Source of the DNA: Deltaproteobacteria bacterium
GTDB taxonomy: Bacteria; Desulfobacterota; Desulfobacteria; Desulfobacterales; B30-G6
Reading direction: 5' to 3'
Assembly: GCA_022340465.1 (NCBI GenBank)
Contig: JAJDNW010000022.1
Location: forward strand, 61,144-125,143
Length of the DNA: 64,000 nucleotides
Below are positions 8,223-17,013 of the stretch, one piece after another. The notes beneath the pieces were generated by a model, which ran no database searches, was not told the origin of the DNA, and saw nothing but the letters and a program-made list of their open reading frames with translations. Positions within the stretch are counted from its first letter, which is position 1. The number at the start of each line of letters is the position of its first letter. Both the position numbers and the translations under genes were made by a program.

Positions 8223-10397
8223 CTAAGGTTTCAGTTGTCCGCCAAACGCTTTCGGATCCGTGGTTGGTAGTTTGCAGGCGTTGCCTACACACACGTAAGC
8301 CGTCGCTTTTCCCTCCAGCAGCGGGCGGTTGCGGACAATTGGGACGGCGGCTTCCACGGCGTTGCGCTTTTTGCCATCCTCCACCACGGTCAATACCCGG
8401 TTGGGAGTGAACTGTTTTCTCAGGACCCCGAGAAAAGGCTCGGCCAGGTCCGGCCGGCCTTCAGGGGTGACGATGATGATCTCCCTGGGCTGATCCAGGC
8501 GGAAATCCAGCGCCGTCAGCAACGCGGCAAAACCGGTGGGATTGGCGGCAAGCAGGCCGGAGAGCGACTTGAACGCCTTGTCGGCCCTGGCGGTGTAGGA
8601 CGGGTCCGACGTAAAGGCGGCCAGACGCAGCAGGTTCATCACGGCGACCGCATTGCCGGAGGGCATTGCTCCGTCGAAATTGGGTTTTTCCCTGGCGATC
8701 AGGGTTTCCTGGTTGTCGCCGGTCATGAAAAAACCGCCCGCCTCCCGGTCTTCATAGTGTTCGGCCAGAACATTTTCAAGTTCGCGTGCCCTTGCAAACC
8801 ACCCGAGGTCGCCGGTGGCTTCGTAGAGGTCCAGCAGAGATGCCGTGAAAAAGGCGTAGTCGTCCAGGTAGGCTAAATGGCGAATCCGGCCCTCCTGGTA
8901 GCTGCGGTAGAGCCGTCCCTCCACCTGCATGTGGTCGACGATGAAGCCGGCGGCGTCCACCGCCGACCGGATATAGGCATCGTGGTGCAGGGTGAAGCCG
9001 GCCCGGGCAAACGCCGATATCATCAGGCCGTTCCAGGCGACCAGTACTTTCTCGTCCCTGCCGGGAGACGGCCGGACCTCTCTTGCCGCTTTCAACCGTG
9101 TCCTTATTTCCACAACGGCTTCGACCAGCTTTTTTTCACTGATGCCGAGGCGTTCGGCAACCGCTTCGACGGAGGCCTGCCGGTGCAGGATGTGACGGCC
9201 CTCGAAATTGGGGGCGGGGCCGACGGCGTAATAGGCTCTGGCCACGGATGCGAGCTCCTTGCCCAGGACCGCTTCCAGCTCCTCGGGGGTCCAGGTGAAA
9301 AAATATCCTTCCTCCCGGCGCCCTTCCGGGGTGAGGCTGTCCGCATCGGTGGCAGCGTAAAAAGCACCTTCGGGGGACGTCATGTCATGCCGCACATAAT
9401 CGAGGGTTTCCCCGGCGACACGCCGGTAGCGTTCGTCACCGAAAACCTGGTAGCCTTCGATGTAGTCCATGACCAACAGGGCGTTGTCGTAAAGCATTTT
9501 TTCAAAGTGGGGAACGAGCCAGCGGGCGTCCGTTGAATAGCGGTGGAATCCGCCCCCGACGTGGTCGTATATCCCGCCGTCGGCCATCTTGTCCAATGAC
9601 AATCTGGCCATGTCCAGCACCCCGGCCCCCGGGTTGCGGCGCTCGAAGCGGAAGAGCAGTCTCGACGAGAGGGTGCTGGGAAATTTCGGCGCGCCCTGGA
9701 GGCCGCCTTCCAGGTGGTCGAAACGATTCCGGAAGGTGTACACGGCCTGTTGCAGGATGTCGTCGCCCGGCAGGCCGCTGCCGGTTTCCGGGCGCACCAT
9801 GCGACGAACGGCGCTGGTCAGCTGTTCGCTCGTCTTTTCCACGATATCCCGGCGACCGGCAAAGCTTTCGCTGATTTTTTGCAACAGGGTCAGGAAACCG
9901 ACGCTGCCGCCGCGGTCGCCGTCCCTGGCGGGGAAATAGGTGCCGGCGTAAAAGGGCTTCTTATCGGGCGTCAGCCAAACGGTCATGGGCCAGCCGCCGC
10001 CGCCCGTCAAGGCCTGCACGGCAGCCATGTAGACGGCGTCCACATCGGGCCGTTCTTCCCGGTCCACCTTGATGGCGACGTAGTTGTCGTTGATGACCCC
10101 GGCGATCTCTTCGTCCTCGAAGGACTCCTCTTCCATGACGTGGCACCAGTGGCAGGTGGAGTAACCCACCGAGAGCAGCACCGGCCGGTTTTTTCTCCGG
10201 GCCGTTTCAAAGGCCTCGTCGCCCCAGGGATACCAGTCTACCGGATTGTGGGCGTGCTGAAGCAGATAGGGGCTGGGCTCCAGGAAGAGCCGGTTGGTGT
10301 ACCTGGCCCAGCCGTCCCGGTCGATGTGGCGTGTGTGCGGTCTGTAGCCGGGTCCCCGCTGCCTTCTCATTTTTTCATACTGTTCGGACAGATTCAT
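8223..10397 (-). CDS. DUF255 thioredoxin-domain protein (YyaL/SPATA20 family)
   Basis: 724 aa. The start at 10397 is chosen because AAGGAG lies just upstream; the frame could extend 14 codons further but without a site. The N-terminal thioredoxin-like DUF255 domain has [15 protein letters not shown] (a CHWC redox pair, near residue 70), then [14 protein letters not shown] and [12 protein letters not shown] motifs. The rest is an alpha/alpha six-hairpin region like N-acylglucosamine 2-epimerases and glycosidases ([11 protein letters not shown]). The family is widespread with no settled function. It lies downstream of a rhodanese gene on the same strand, so a thiol/sulfur link is possible. Confidence 0.9.
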   Translation of the reverse strand: MNLSEQYEKMRRQRGPGYRPHTRHIDRDGWARYTNRLFLEPSPYLLQHAHNPVDWYPWGDEAFETARRKNRPVLLSVGYSTCHWCHVMEEESFEDEEIAGVINDNYVAIKVDREERPDVDAVYMAAVQALTGGGGWPMTVWLTPDKKPFYAGTYFPARDGDRGGSVGFLTLLQKISESFAGRRDIVEKTSEQLTSAVRRMVRPETGSGLPGDDILQQAVYTFRNRFDHLEGGLQGAPKFPSTLSSRLLFRFERRNPGAGVLDMARLSLDKMADGGIYDHVGGGFHRYSTDARWLVPHFEKMLYDNALLVMDYIEGYQVFGDERYRRVAGETLDYVRHDMTSPEGAFYAATDADSLTPEGRREEGYFFTWTPEELEAVLGKELASVARAYYAVGPAPNFEGRHILHRQASVEAVAERLGISEKKLVEAVVEIRTRLKAAREVRPSPGRDEKVLVAWNGLMISAFARAGFTLHHDAYIRSAVDAAGFIVDHMQVEGRLYRSYQEGRIRHLAYLDDYAFFTASLLDLYEATGDLGWFARARELENVLAEHYEDREAGGFFMTGDNQETLIAREKPNFDGAMPSGNAVAVMNLLRLAAFTSDPSYTARADKAFKSLSGLLAANPTGFAALLTALDFRLDQPREIIIVTPEGRPDLAEPFLGVLRKQFTPNRVLTVVEDGKKRNAVEAAVPIVRNRPLLEGKATAYVCVGNACKLPTTDPKAFGGQLKP

Positions 10398-10423
10398 GGT
10401 CGCTCCTTGCGATAGAAAAACAT

Positions 10424-10472
10424 GCAAAAGCGAAAACATGAAAAAAGCCGGTTTTCATGTTTTCGCTTTTGC
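10424..10472. repeat. Perfect 21-bp inverted repeat (hairpin) between rhodanese and DUF255 genes
   Basis: Arms 10424-10444 and 10452-10472 are exact reverse complements with a 7-nt loop. The sequence is purine-rich (GCAAAAGCG, AAAACATG). There is no T-run after it in the leftward direction, so it is probably not a simple terminator. It may process or stabilise the message between the two genes, or be a small repeat element. A related GAAAGC/GAAAAC wording occurs near 58655-58680. Confidence 0.75.
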
Positions 10473-10499
10473 GAGATTTCGCGATGGAATCAACCTCAA

Positions 10500-10524
10500 C
10501 GTTGCAACGGTGAGGTCAAGGCTT
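10500..10524 (+). repeat. Short dispersed repeat, copy 1
   Basis: The 14-mer TGCAACGGTGAGGT at 10503-10516 recurs exactly at 11665-11678. The similarity extends to about 25 nt (CGT before and GCTT after, with one indel and two changes). This copy abuts the stop codon of the rhodanese gene. Function unknown. Confidence 0.5.
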
Positions 10525-10938
10525 GACGAGCGCATACCCCTGACCGACCCAGTCCTTCAGTCCGCGCTCCATGTTGAATATTTTTTTAAACCCCAGGTTG
10601 TCGATAGCCTGCATCAGCCGGCCGCTCCGGCTGCCGCTGCGGCAATATATGAGATAGGTCTTGTTGCGGTCAAGTTTCTTGAAATCGTCGACAAAGGACT
10701 GAGAGTAGAAGTCCAGCATGCGGGCACCGGCGATGTGTCCGGCCTCGAACTCGCTGGGCGTGCGGATGTCCAGGATCATAAAATCGGGGTTGTCCCGGTT
10801 TTGTGCGATCAGGTTGGCCGATGCACTGGCGCTGATGTTTTCAATGGATGATACCCCGGCGGCCGGACAAGCCAACGGCACCAACAGCATGAGGGCGATT
10901 GCCAACCCGATGTTTCGGTATGTCGCTGATTTTTTCAT
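10516..10938 (-). CDS. Periplasmic single-domain rhodanese
   Basis: 140 aa from the ATG at 10938, which gives a clean Sec signal (MKKSATYRN then LALMLLVPLACPAAG-like core). An in-frame start six codons upstream (10956) would spoil the signal. The rhodanese domain has LDIRTPSEFEAGHI and the active-site loop YCRSGSRSGR with the catalytic Cys, and ends GLKDWV. It likely binds or transfers sulfane sulfur in the periplasm. A TTGACA at 10967-10972 (complement) with a TATTTT 17 bp downstream would start transcription almost at the ATG. Upstream of, and probably co-transcribed with, the DUF255 gene. Confidence 0.88.
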   Translation of the reverse strand: MKKSATYRNIGLAIALMLLVPLACPAAGVSSIENISASASANLIAQNRDNPDFMILDIRTPSEFEAGHIAGARMLDFYSQSFVDDFKKLDRNKTYLIYCRSGSRSGRLMQAIDNLGFKKIFNMERGLKDWVGQGYALVKP

Positions 10939-10956
10939 GACGAAAAATAATACCAC

Positions 10957-11430
10957 AATGTAGTATTGTCAATCGGATTGAAAACCCGCGTATGATTTTT
11001 CGAGGACCCTTCCCGTTTGCAGAGATCGCTAATTATAGACACCCCCTTATTCCAGTATGTAAAACCTTGTCCTCTGGGGCAGGATTCTTTAATTTTGGGG
11101 AACCGGCCTTATTCTATGCATGACAACACCTTCCGCCGGATCGAACCGTCAAGAAAAAGAGGCGTCTCCGATGTTTTCTGCTGAACAGCTACCGACGTAT
11201 CCCCCTTGCGGCTGAAATTTTTCATGCATCTCACCGGTGAGCCCGAATTCATATTACCGTGTTACCGTTAGGAATGGTATTTTTAGCAACTCCGGCGGGT
11301 TAAGAGGCTGGAGCATACCATACCCCAAAGAGGTGCAACATGGTGGGAATCAATCGACGCCAAACCTCCCGTCAAAAGGAGGATGCTTTGATAGAGATTT
11401 TGTTCGCCACAGGCAGCGGCAGGGATGAAG
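10957..11430. other. Intergenic stretch without a recognisable gene
   Basis: About 470 nt between the divergent rhodanese start and the adenosine deaminase remnant. Short open frames here have no recognisable protein character. No RNA gene or strong hairpin was seen. Confidence 0.5.
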
Positions 11431-11628
11431 AGGGCGGAACCGCACGTCCATATCGAGGGAACGCTCGAACCGGAACGGATGATGCAGCTTGCCGCCAAAA
11501 ACGGTATAGCGATTCCATTCGAATCCATTGCCGATACCCGCAATGCGTTTCAGGCGTCCTTTCTGGATCCAGTGGAGAAACGGAAATACCCGAGCGAAGT
11601 CGACGGGTTTGTGTCCTCGATAATGTAA
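11431..11628 (+). pseudogene. Adenosine deaminase N-terminal fragment (remnant)
   Basis: The frame at 11425-11628 reads KRAEPHVHIEGTLEPER, then LAAKNGIAIPFESI and SFLD. This matches the N-terminal metal-binding motif of adenosine deaminases (AELHLHLEGTLEPE...RNGI.LP). The HxH metal ligands are present. The match stops at about 11573, the usual residues between the RNGI and SFLD motifs are shortened, and nothing resembling the remaining roughly 280 residues follows. The lead-in before KRAE is also missing. I read it as a decayed fragment, not an expressed enzyme. Confidence is good for the origin and moderate for the boundaries. Confidence 0.7.
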
Positions 11629-11660
11629 CCCCAACCGTTGCAACGCCGTGGTAGACCCAC

Positions 11661-11686
11661 CGTCTGCAACGGTGAGGTGAATGCTT
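11661..11686 (+). repeat. Short dispersed repeat, copy 2
   Basis: Second copy of the TGCAACGGTGAGGT-centred repeat found at 10500-10524. Here it also forms the right arm of a 9-bp inverted repeat, ACCGTTGCA (11634-11642) with TGCAACGGT (11665-11673), just downstream of the leftward EthD gene. It may act as a transcript end for that gene. Confidence 0.5.
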
Positions 11687-11714
11687 TCCCTCAACTGATT
11701 GCTTGGAAGTGATT

Positions 11715-12383
11715 CTATATCACATGTATCGCCCTCGTTATGATAAAGGGCAATGCTCCGGGGAGAAAGTTGCGCATGTCGGCATGGTGAGCGGCATATT
11801 CAGGTGTCGTTGCCGAGTGGCGCATGGCGGCCGTGTTGTCGAACCACGTCTCCGCCACACCGTCATAGGCAGGCCGCGGCGATTTCCCGTACTCGCTCAT
11901 CAGGACTCGGGACTGGACATACCGTCTGATCACTTCGATCCTGGCCGCAATGGGTCCGTGAACGTCTTTCCAGTATTTCCGGAACGCCTCCAGCGGCATG
12001 CCGGTCTTCCGCGTCACGAATTCGATATTCTTGACCATATCGGCGTGCGTCGCCCCTTCCTTTACGACGATCTCTTCGGTGAGGATGCGGATTACCCGCG
12101 ACGTATCCGTAAACGTTTCCAGATCCGCGGCGGCCGACCGTCCCTCGGCAGAGGTTTCCAGGGCCTCGAGGGCCGCCGGGGAATCGAAACAGAGCTCTTC
12201 GACCCCATCGGCGGGCGGCGGGACCGGCCTTCCATAGCCCGACAGCAGGGTGTGGCATTGCGTGTAGCGCCTGAGGCCCGGTATCTTCCGGACAAGATCT
12301 CCATGGGCGGTGCGCCAGTAATTTTGGAATTCCTCCACATCCTGTCCGGGTTTGCGATGCATAACAAAAACCGCCTTGATCAT
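11715..12383 (-). CDS. Tandem EthD-domain protein
   Basis: 222 aa composed of two EthD-like (ferredoxin-fold, dimeric alpha/beta barrel) halves. The first half has KPGQDVEEFQNYWRTAHGDLVRKIPGL and the second TGMPLEAFRKYWKDVHGP. The F-x-x-Y/W-W...HGP pattern is the family hallmark. EthD proteins assist several oxidative or dehalogenating systems, but their biochemical role is poorly defined. It is the last gene of the leftward Liv operon, 9 nt after livF, with an AGGAGAA site. The linkage suggests a role in handling the imported compound; this is inference. Confidence 0.85.
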   Translation of the reverse strand: MIKAVFVMHRKPGQDVEEFQNYWRTAHGDLVRKIPGLRRYTQCHTLLSGYGRPVPPPADGVEELCFDSPAALEALETSAEGRSAAADLETFTDTSRVIRILTEEIVVKEGATHADMVKNIEFVTRKTGMPLEAFRKYWKDVHGPIAARIEVIRRYVQSRVLMSEYGKSPRPAYDGVAETWFDNTAAMRHSATTPEYAAHHADMRNFLPGALPFIITRAIHVI

Positions 12384-12392
12384 GATTTCTCC

Positions 12393-13091
12393 TCAAACGC
12401 CCAGATAGGTTTGCAAAATGTCCGGGTTCTGGTTCAGCGTATCCGTATCCCCCTTCCAGCGAATCGTCCCTTTTTCCAGGATGTAGGCCCGGTCCGAGAG
12501 TCTCATCACGAAGCCTGAGTTTTGTTCGGAAAGCAGTATGGGCATGCCTTCGTCTCTCAAGGTGCGCACCTGGGCTTCCAGTTCCTTGACGATGAGGGGC
12601 GACAGTCCTTCCGATGGCTCGTCCAGAAGGAGCAGCTTGGGGTTTCCCATGAGGGTCCGAGCAATGGTGAGCATCTGCTGCTCCCCTCCCGAAAGCGTGC
12701 CGCCTTCCTGTGAAATCCGGTTTGCCAGGATGGGGAACATTTCGCAAACCCTGTCGAATGTCCAGGGGCCTTTTCTGCCGCTGCTCAGTCCCATTTCCAG
12801 GTTTTCCCGCACGGTGAGGTCCGGAAAGATGGCCCGTTCTTCAGGCACATAGCCGATTCCCATACGGGCAATTTCAAAGGGTCGCTTTTTGCGAATGGAT
12901 TTGCCGTCGAACAGAATGTCCCCTGTGCGGCTCGGGTTCAGCCCCATGATACAGCGCATGGTCGAGGTCTTGCCCACGCCATTTCTGCCTAGAATGCACA
13001 CCACCTCGCCTCGATCGATCTCAAGGCTCACATCGAATAAAATGTGGCTTATCCCGTAGTAGGTGTTGACGCCCTTGAGTTCTAATAACAT
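12393..13091 (-). CDS. livF: Branched-chain amino acid type ABC transporter ATPase LivF
   Basis: 232 aa ATPase with Walker A GRNGVGKTS, Q-loop region YVPEERAIFPDLTV, signature LSGGEQQ and Walker B LLLLDEPSEGLSP. The short form and the VPEER motif are typical of LivF. Its start overlaps the livG stop by one base. Part of a ligase-K-H-M-G-F-EthD operon read leftwards from the sigma-54 promoter at about 18630. The substrate is not proven by sequence; Liv-type systems also move amides, urea and aromatic acids. Confidence 0.92.
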   Translation of the reverse strand: MLLELKGVNTYYGISHILFDVSLEIDRGEVVCILGRNGVGKTSTMRCIMGLNPSRTGDILFDGKSIRKKRPFEIARMGIGYVPEERAIFPDLTVRENLEMGLSSGRKGPWTFDRVCEMFPILANRISQEGGTLSGGEQQMLTIARTLMGNPKLLLLDEPSEGLSPLIVKELEAQVRTLRDEGMPILLSEQNSGFVMRLSDRAYILEKGTIRWKGDTDTLNQNPDILQTYLGV

Positions 13092-13828
13092 TATTGTTCC
13101 TCAGCAAGGTAGATCCGCTGTACCTCGTCATTGGCTCTGACTTCTTCCGGATTACCTTCCGTCATGATCGTGCCCATGTGCATCACCAGGATTCTTTCGG
13201 ATATGTCGAAAACGATGTTCATGTCGTGTTCGATAAAAAGAAGCGTCAAATCCTGTTCACGCACCAGGCGTTGAACCAATTTGATACTTTTGTTCGACTC
13301 CTCCGGACTCATGCCGGCCGTGGGTTCGTCCAGAAGGACGAGTTTCGGGTGGGTGGCGAGCGCAATACCGATTTCCAAGAGTCTCTGGTCTCCGTGCGCC
13401 AGCAGGCCCGCAGTCGTTTCCTGCTTGTCCTCCAGGCCTATTTTTTCAAGAATTTCGACGGTCTCCTTTCCAAATAGCTTGTCGGACCTGTTAAAGATAT
13501 TCCGGCTTTTCCGTCGCCAGGCCATGAGGGACACATGCACGTTGTCAAATGTGCTGAGCCGGGGAAAAATGTTGGTTCTTTGGAAAGATCTCCCAATACC
13601 TTGTCTGCAGATTTGGTGGGGCGCTTTTCCCGTGATATTTTTCCCCCTGAAGGTGATTTTCCCCCGGTCGGGTTTGATGTGACCGGTCAACAGATTGAAC
13701 AGGGTGGTTTTTCCTGCACCGTTGGGACCGATGATGGAAATAAGTTCCCCCTGCTTCAGCTCAAAGGAGACGTTGCTGACCGCATTGAGGCCGCCAAAGG
13801 ACTTCGACAGGTTTTCAACTAGAAACAT
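13091..13828 (-). CDS. livG: Branched-chain amino acid type ABC transporter ATPase LivG
   Basis: 245 aa from the ATG at 13828, which sits after GGCGGAAG and overlaps the end of livM by 14 nt; an upstream in-frame start at 13885 would run deep into livM. Motifs: Walker A GPNGAGKTT, GIGRSFQRTNIFPRLST, Walker B LVLLDEPTAGMSPEE and an H-loop in LLFIEHDMN. The signature is atypical: the region between the Q-loop and Walker B reads AGLLAHGDQRLLEIGIALA, the LivG-type form of LSxGQ. Pairs with LivF in the transporter. Confidence 0.92.
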   Translation of the reverse strand: MFLVENLSKSFGGLNAVSNVSFELKQGELISIIGPNGAGKTTLFNLLTGHIKPDRGKITFRGKNITGKAPHQICRQGIGRSFQRTNIFPRLSTFDNVHVSLMAWRRKSRNIFNRSDKLFGKETVEILEKIGLEDKQETTAGLLAHGDQRLLEIGIALATHPKLVLLDEPTAGMSPEESNKSIKLVQRLVREQDLTLLFIEHDMNIVFDISERILVMHMGTIMTEGNPEEVRANDEVQRIYLAEEQ

Positions 13829-14795
13829 AATCTTCCGCCTCAGCTGTCTTGCGCTGTTTTGCCATGGCGATCTTTTCGGTGACAAACCCGACGATACCGC
13901 CCCGCAGAAAGATCACCAGCAATACAATGACGACACCCAGAACCAGTGGCCAGTATTCGGTGTAGCTGGATATGGTCTTGTCCAGAAACATGTATACAAC
14001 GGCTCCGACCATCGGGCCCAGAAAATGGTAAATGCCCCCAAGAAGGCAGACCACCAGTATTTCCGTGGATTTCATGATATCGCCGAAATCGGGGAATACG
14101 GAGTGGCTGAAGCCACAGTATAACGCCCCGGCAACACCCAGGAAAACACCGGACAGTACAAAGGCCGCCAGTTGATAACTCCGTACATGAATGCCGATGA
14201 ATTCGGTCCGGTCCGGGTTTTCCCTGATTGCCTGCAGGGTCTTGCCGAAGGGTGATTTGACAATCATCCAGATAAGCGCCAGGCTGATGCCCGCGATTAT
14301 GAGGGTGAAATAGTAGTAATTCGTAATCGAGTCGATGAATCCCGGGACGCGAATATCTACGATGCCGTCGTCCCCCTTGGTGAATCCGTACCACTCGAAA
14401 ATAATCGTGTGGATAATCTGGGAAAAGGCCAGGGTCAGCAGCGAAAAATACACGTGGGTGAGCCGCACGCAGAACCAGCCCACCACCAGGGAAACAATCC
14501 CCGCTATGACCGGTGCCGCCACTAGGGCGATGCCGAAGGGAAGCTCCGTGTAAAACAGCAGCAGTGCCATGGTATACGCCCCGACGACGTAGAGACCCGC
14601 CGGCCCGAAGGAGACCATGCCGGCGTATCCCATCATGAGATTTAGCCCGCTGGCCGCTACCCCTAAAATGAGCATTTCGTTGACCAGACTCAGGTCGCCC
14701 GGACCCAAAATCTGAGGCAAGATGGCCAGCAAGGCGAAGGCCATACCGATGGCTATTGGTTTTGATTTAACCGCTTGACTTTTTTTATCTTCCAT
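13815..14795 (-). CDS. livM: Branched-chain amino acid type ABC transporter permease LivM
   Basis: 326 aa permease with eight or nine hydrophobic segments. Characteristic stretches are NLMMGYAGMVSFGPAGLYVVGAY near the N-terminus and TLAFSQIIHTII, followed by the cytoplasmic coupling region FGKTLQAIRENPDRTEFIG. The C-terminal tail is charged. It starts one base before the end of livH (TAATG), so the two permeases are translationally coupled. Confidence 0.92.
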   Translation of the reverse strand: MEDKKSQAVKSKPIAIGMAFALLAILPQILGPGDLSLVNEMLILGVAASGLNLMMGYAGMVSFGPAGLYVVGAYTMALLLFYTELPFGIALVAAPVIAGIVSLVVGWFCVRLTHVYFSLLTLAFSQIIHTIIFEWYGFTKGDDGIVDIRVPGFIDSITNYYYFTLIIAGISLALIWMIVKSPFGKTLQAIRENPDRTEFIGIHVRSYQLAAFVLSGVFLGVAGALYCGFSHSVFPDFGDIMKSTEILVVCLLGGIYHFLGPMVGAVVYMFLDKTISSYTEYWPLVLGVVIVLLVIFLRGGIVGFVTEKIAMAKQRKTAEAEDYVSS

Positions 14796-15673
14796 TATTC
14801 AGGTTTTCCCATCAGGCCCCAGGGTCGAATAATCAGGACGACGATCATCAGAATAAATCCGAAGGCAATGGCCAGACGCGGGGCTATGAGAATCCCGAAG
14901 GCCGTGACCAGCCCGAAAATGACGGAACCCAGAAAGGCGCCGGAAAGGCTGCCCAGCCCCCCGACCACCACGATGATGAAGCAGTCGATGAGGACGACGG
15001 CATCCATGCCCGGCATGACCGCGGACATGGGTGCTACCAGGGCCCCGCCCAATCCGGCCAGCCAGCACCCCAGCATGAAGACGCCGGTGTAGACATAGGA
15101 TACATTCACGCCCAGGGCACTGGCCATCTCACGGTTATGGGTGACGGCCCGAATGATGCTTCCCAGACGCGTTTTGTGGATCAATGACCACAGTCCGGCC
15201 CAGAGCAGCGGGGCGAATAAAATGATGAAGAGATTGTAGCGCGGAAAGATCAGGCCTTTGAAAATAACCGGTGCATTCAAAGGCCACGGGGTGTCGACCG
15301 TGTGGTAGTCGACGCCCCAGGCCAGCTTGCACAGGTCGCCGATGATCAAAATCAACGCGAAGGTCAGAAGAAACTGATCCAACACTTCACGGTCGTAAAT
15401 TTTTCTCAGCAGCAACATCTCCACGATACCGCCGAACAGCGCGACCAGTAAGGGGGCGATCAGCAGGCTCACCCAAAAGGACCCGATGGATTGGCCGATC
15501 AGGGAGCTGACCCAGAAGCAGAGGTAGGCGCCCAGCATATAGAAGGCCGCGTGGGCCAGATTAAGCACTTTCAGCGTGCCGAAGATGAGCGACAAGCCTA
15601 CGGCAATGAGAAAGATAACCATGCCCACACTCAGGCCGCTCAATAATTGTATGATGATTCCTTGCAGGTTCAT
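14795..15673 (-). CDS. livH: Branched-chain amino acid type ABC transporter permease LivH
   Basis: 292 aa permease. The start MNLQGIIIQLLSGLSVGMVIFLIAVGLSLIF and the motif GTLKVLNLAHAAFYMLGAY are typical for LivH. The coupling loop region is present at RLGSIIRAVTHNREMASALGVN, and the C-terminal GGLGSLSGAFLG is conserved. It is separated from the upstream binding-protein gene by 80 nt that contain a stable hairpin. Together with LivM it forms the membrane channel. Confidence 0.92.
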   Translation of the reverse strand: MNLQGIIIQLLSGLSVGMVIFLIAVGLSLIFGTLKVLNLAHAAFYMLGAYLCFWVSSLIGQSIGSFWVSLLIAPLLVALFGGIVEMLLLRKIYDREVLDQFLLTFALILIIGDLCKLAWGVDYHTVDTPWPLNAPVIFKGLIFPRYNLFIILFAPLLWAGLWSLIHKTRLGSIIRAVTHNREMASALGVNVSYVYTGVFMLGCWLAGLGGALVAPMSAVMPGMDAVVLIDCFIIVVVGGLGSLSGAFLGSVIFGLVTAFGILIAPRLAIAFGFILMIVVLIIRPWGLMGKPE

Positions 15674-15707
15674 GCGTGCATCTTGTTGTGTGTCTACCCG
15701 ATAGGGT

Positions 15708-15743
15708 GGTTTCCGGCCGGCTTTTACTGCCGGACCGGAAACC
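15708..15743 (-). terminator. Hairpin between binding-protein and permease genes
   Basis: Arms 15708-15721 and 15729-15743 pair over 14 bp with one bulged base and a 7-nt loop. There is no T-run on the transcribed strand, so it more likely protects or partly terminates the binding-protein message than ends all transcription. The second Liv operon has a hairpin at the same place (31385-31410). Confidence 0.6.
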
Positions 15744-15753
15744 GGGTGATGGG

Positions 15754-16977
15754 TTAGTTGCCCCGGACTGCCCTGATCGCTTCACAGCTGCGGTAACCGT
15801 CGTCCGGAGGATCGATGGCCACGGCATTGATTACGTGGGGCCAAGGAAATTCGTCCGTAAACGTGACGGTACCGATCCAGAAGGGCCACATGGCCTGGTG
15901 GTCACAGGCCCGGATCTTCAGGTCCCCGACAGGCGAGTCGATCACGGATCCCTCCAGGGCATCGACAACTTTTTCGGTGTTCATGGCGCCGGCTTTTTCG
16001 ATCGCCTGCTTCATGGCATACACGGCCGAATAGCCTGCGACGGCTCCCAAACCGGCATCCATACCGGTCACTTTTTTAAACTTCGGGTAGAAGGCCTTGC
16101 TTTTGGCATTGTCGAGCTGCCACCAGGGATAATGGCTGCCGCCTAGAACATTCTTGGGGTAGGCGCTTTTGGTCATCTTGGCCAGGCCTTCCATGTTGCC
16201 CCAGTCCTGTCCGCAGTGTTTGATCTTGTCAAAGTAGCCAAAAGGCCAGGCCGTTTTGGTGAAGGCGATGACGTCGCCTCCCCAGAGCGAGCAGTAGACG
16301 AAGTCCGGATTGGTGGCCATGATCTTGGTGATGTAGGGGGTGTAATCCTTGGTGCCGAGTTTGGGCCACAATTCGCCCACCACTTCCGCGCCGGGAACCA
16401 GCTTGGTGTAGGCCTCCATGAAGTCCTTTTTGCAGCGGTGGCCGTACTCATAGTCGGGGCCAATGATGAAAACCTTCTTGCCGCCCCAGAACTTGGCCGC
16501 TCCATTGGCTGTGGAGCGGGCATAGGTGGTGGTGTTGGTCGACACGCGAAAAACGTAGCGGTGCCCCTTTTCCCCCGTGAGTGCTGCCGACTGGCCGACG
16601 GTGTCTACAAAAATGACCTTTTCACCCCGGCAGTACGCCGATATCGCCAAGGCCACGGCACTGCTGACAGTCCCCTGAAGCCAATCCACCTTCTCATTCA
16701 GGATCAGGTCCTTGGCTTCGCGCACGCCGACCTCGGGTTTCAGTTTGTCGTCCCTTGATATCAATTCCAGCTTGCGGCCCAGAATACCACCGGCTGCATT
16801 GATTTCTTCCACGGCGATTTTGACCCCGGCCTGGTCGGGTATACCGTAGACCTGTCCCACGCCGCCGCTGAGACTGTGAATAAAGCCGATCTTGATGGGC
16901 TGTTCCGCCTGAACGGGCAGGGTCAATGCGAGCGCCATCAGGACTGCAAACAGACTTATGAAAATGCATTTTCTCAT
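15754..16977 (-). CDS. Branched-chain amino acid type periplasmic binding protein
   Basis: 407 aa with a Sec signal peptide (MRKCIFISLFAVLMALALTLPVQA). The mature protein begins EQPIKIGFIHSLSGGVGQVYG and has the type-I periplasmic-binding fold pattern of LivK/AmiC proteins (VEEINAAGGILGRKLELI, VDWLQGTVSSAVALAI). Many aromatic and hydrophobic ligands are bound by members of this family, so the ligand is open. It is the second gene of the operon, 36 nt after the acyl-CoA ligase and before the permeases. Placement beside the ligase suggests import and activation of the same compound. Confidence 0.9.
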   Translation of the reverse strand: MRKCIFISLFAVLMALALTLPVQAEQPIKIGFIHSLSGGVGQVYGIPDQAGVKIAVEEINAAGGILGRKLELISRDDKLKPEVGVREAKDLILNEKVDWLQGTVSSAVALAISAYCRGEKVIFVDTVGQSAALTGEKGHRYVFRVSTNTTTYARSTANGAAKFWGGKKVFIIGPDYEYGHRCKKDFMEAYTKLVPGAEVVGELWPKLGTKDYTPYITKIMATNPDFVYCSLWGGDVIAFTKTAWPFGYFDKIKHCGQDWGNMEGLAKMTKSAYPKNVLGGSHYPWWQLDNAKSKAFYPKFKKVTGMDAGLGAVAGYSAVYAMKQAIEKAGAMNTEKVVDALEGSVIDSPVGDLKIRACDHQAMWPFWIGTVTFTDEFPWPHVINAVAIDPPDDGYRSCEAIRAVRGN

Positions 16978-17013
16978 GGTGTCCTCCTCCAGTTCTATGA
17001 AAGTTAGGTTGTT

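Noticed and set aside
10944..10972. Strong promoter for the rhodanese gene
   Set aside because: The TTGACA and TATTTT elements fit, but transcription would start at the start codon. I mention it in the gene entry and do not list it.
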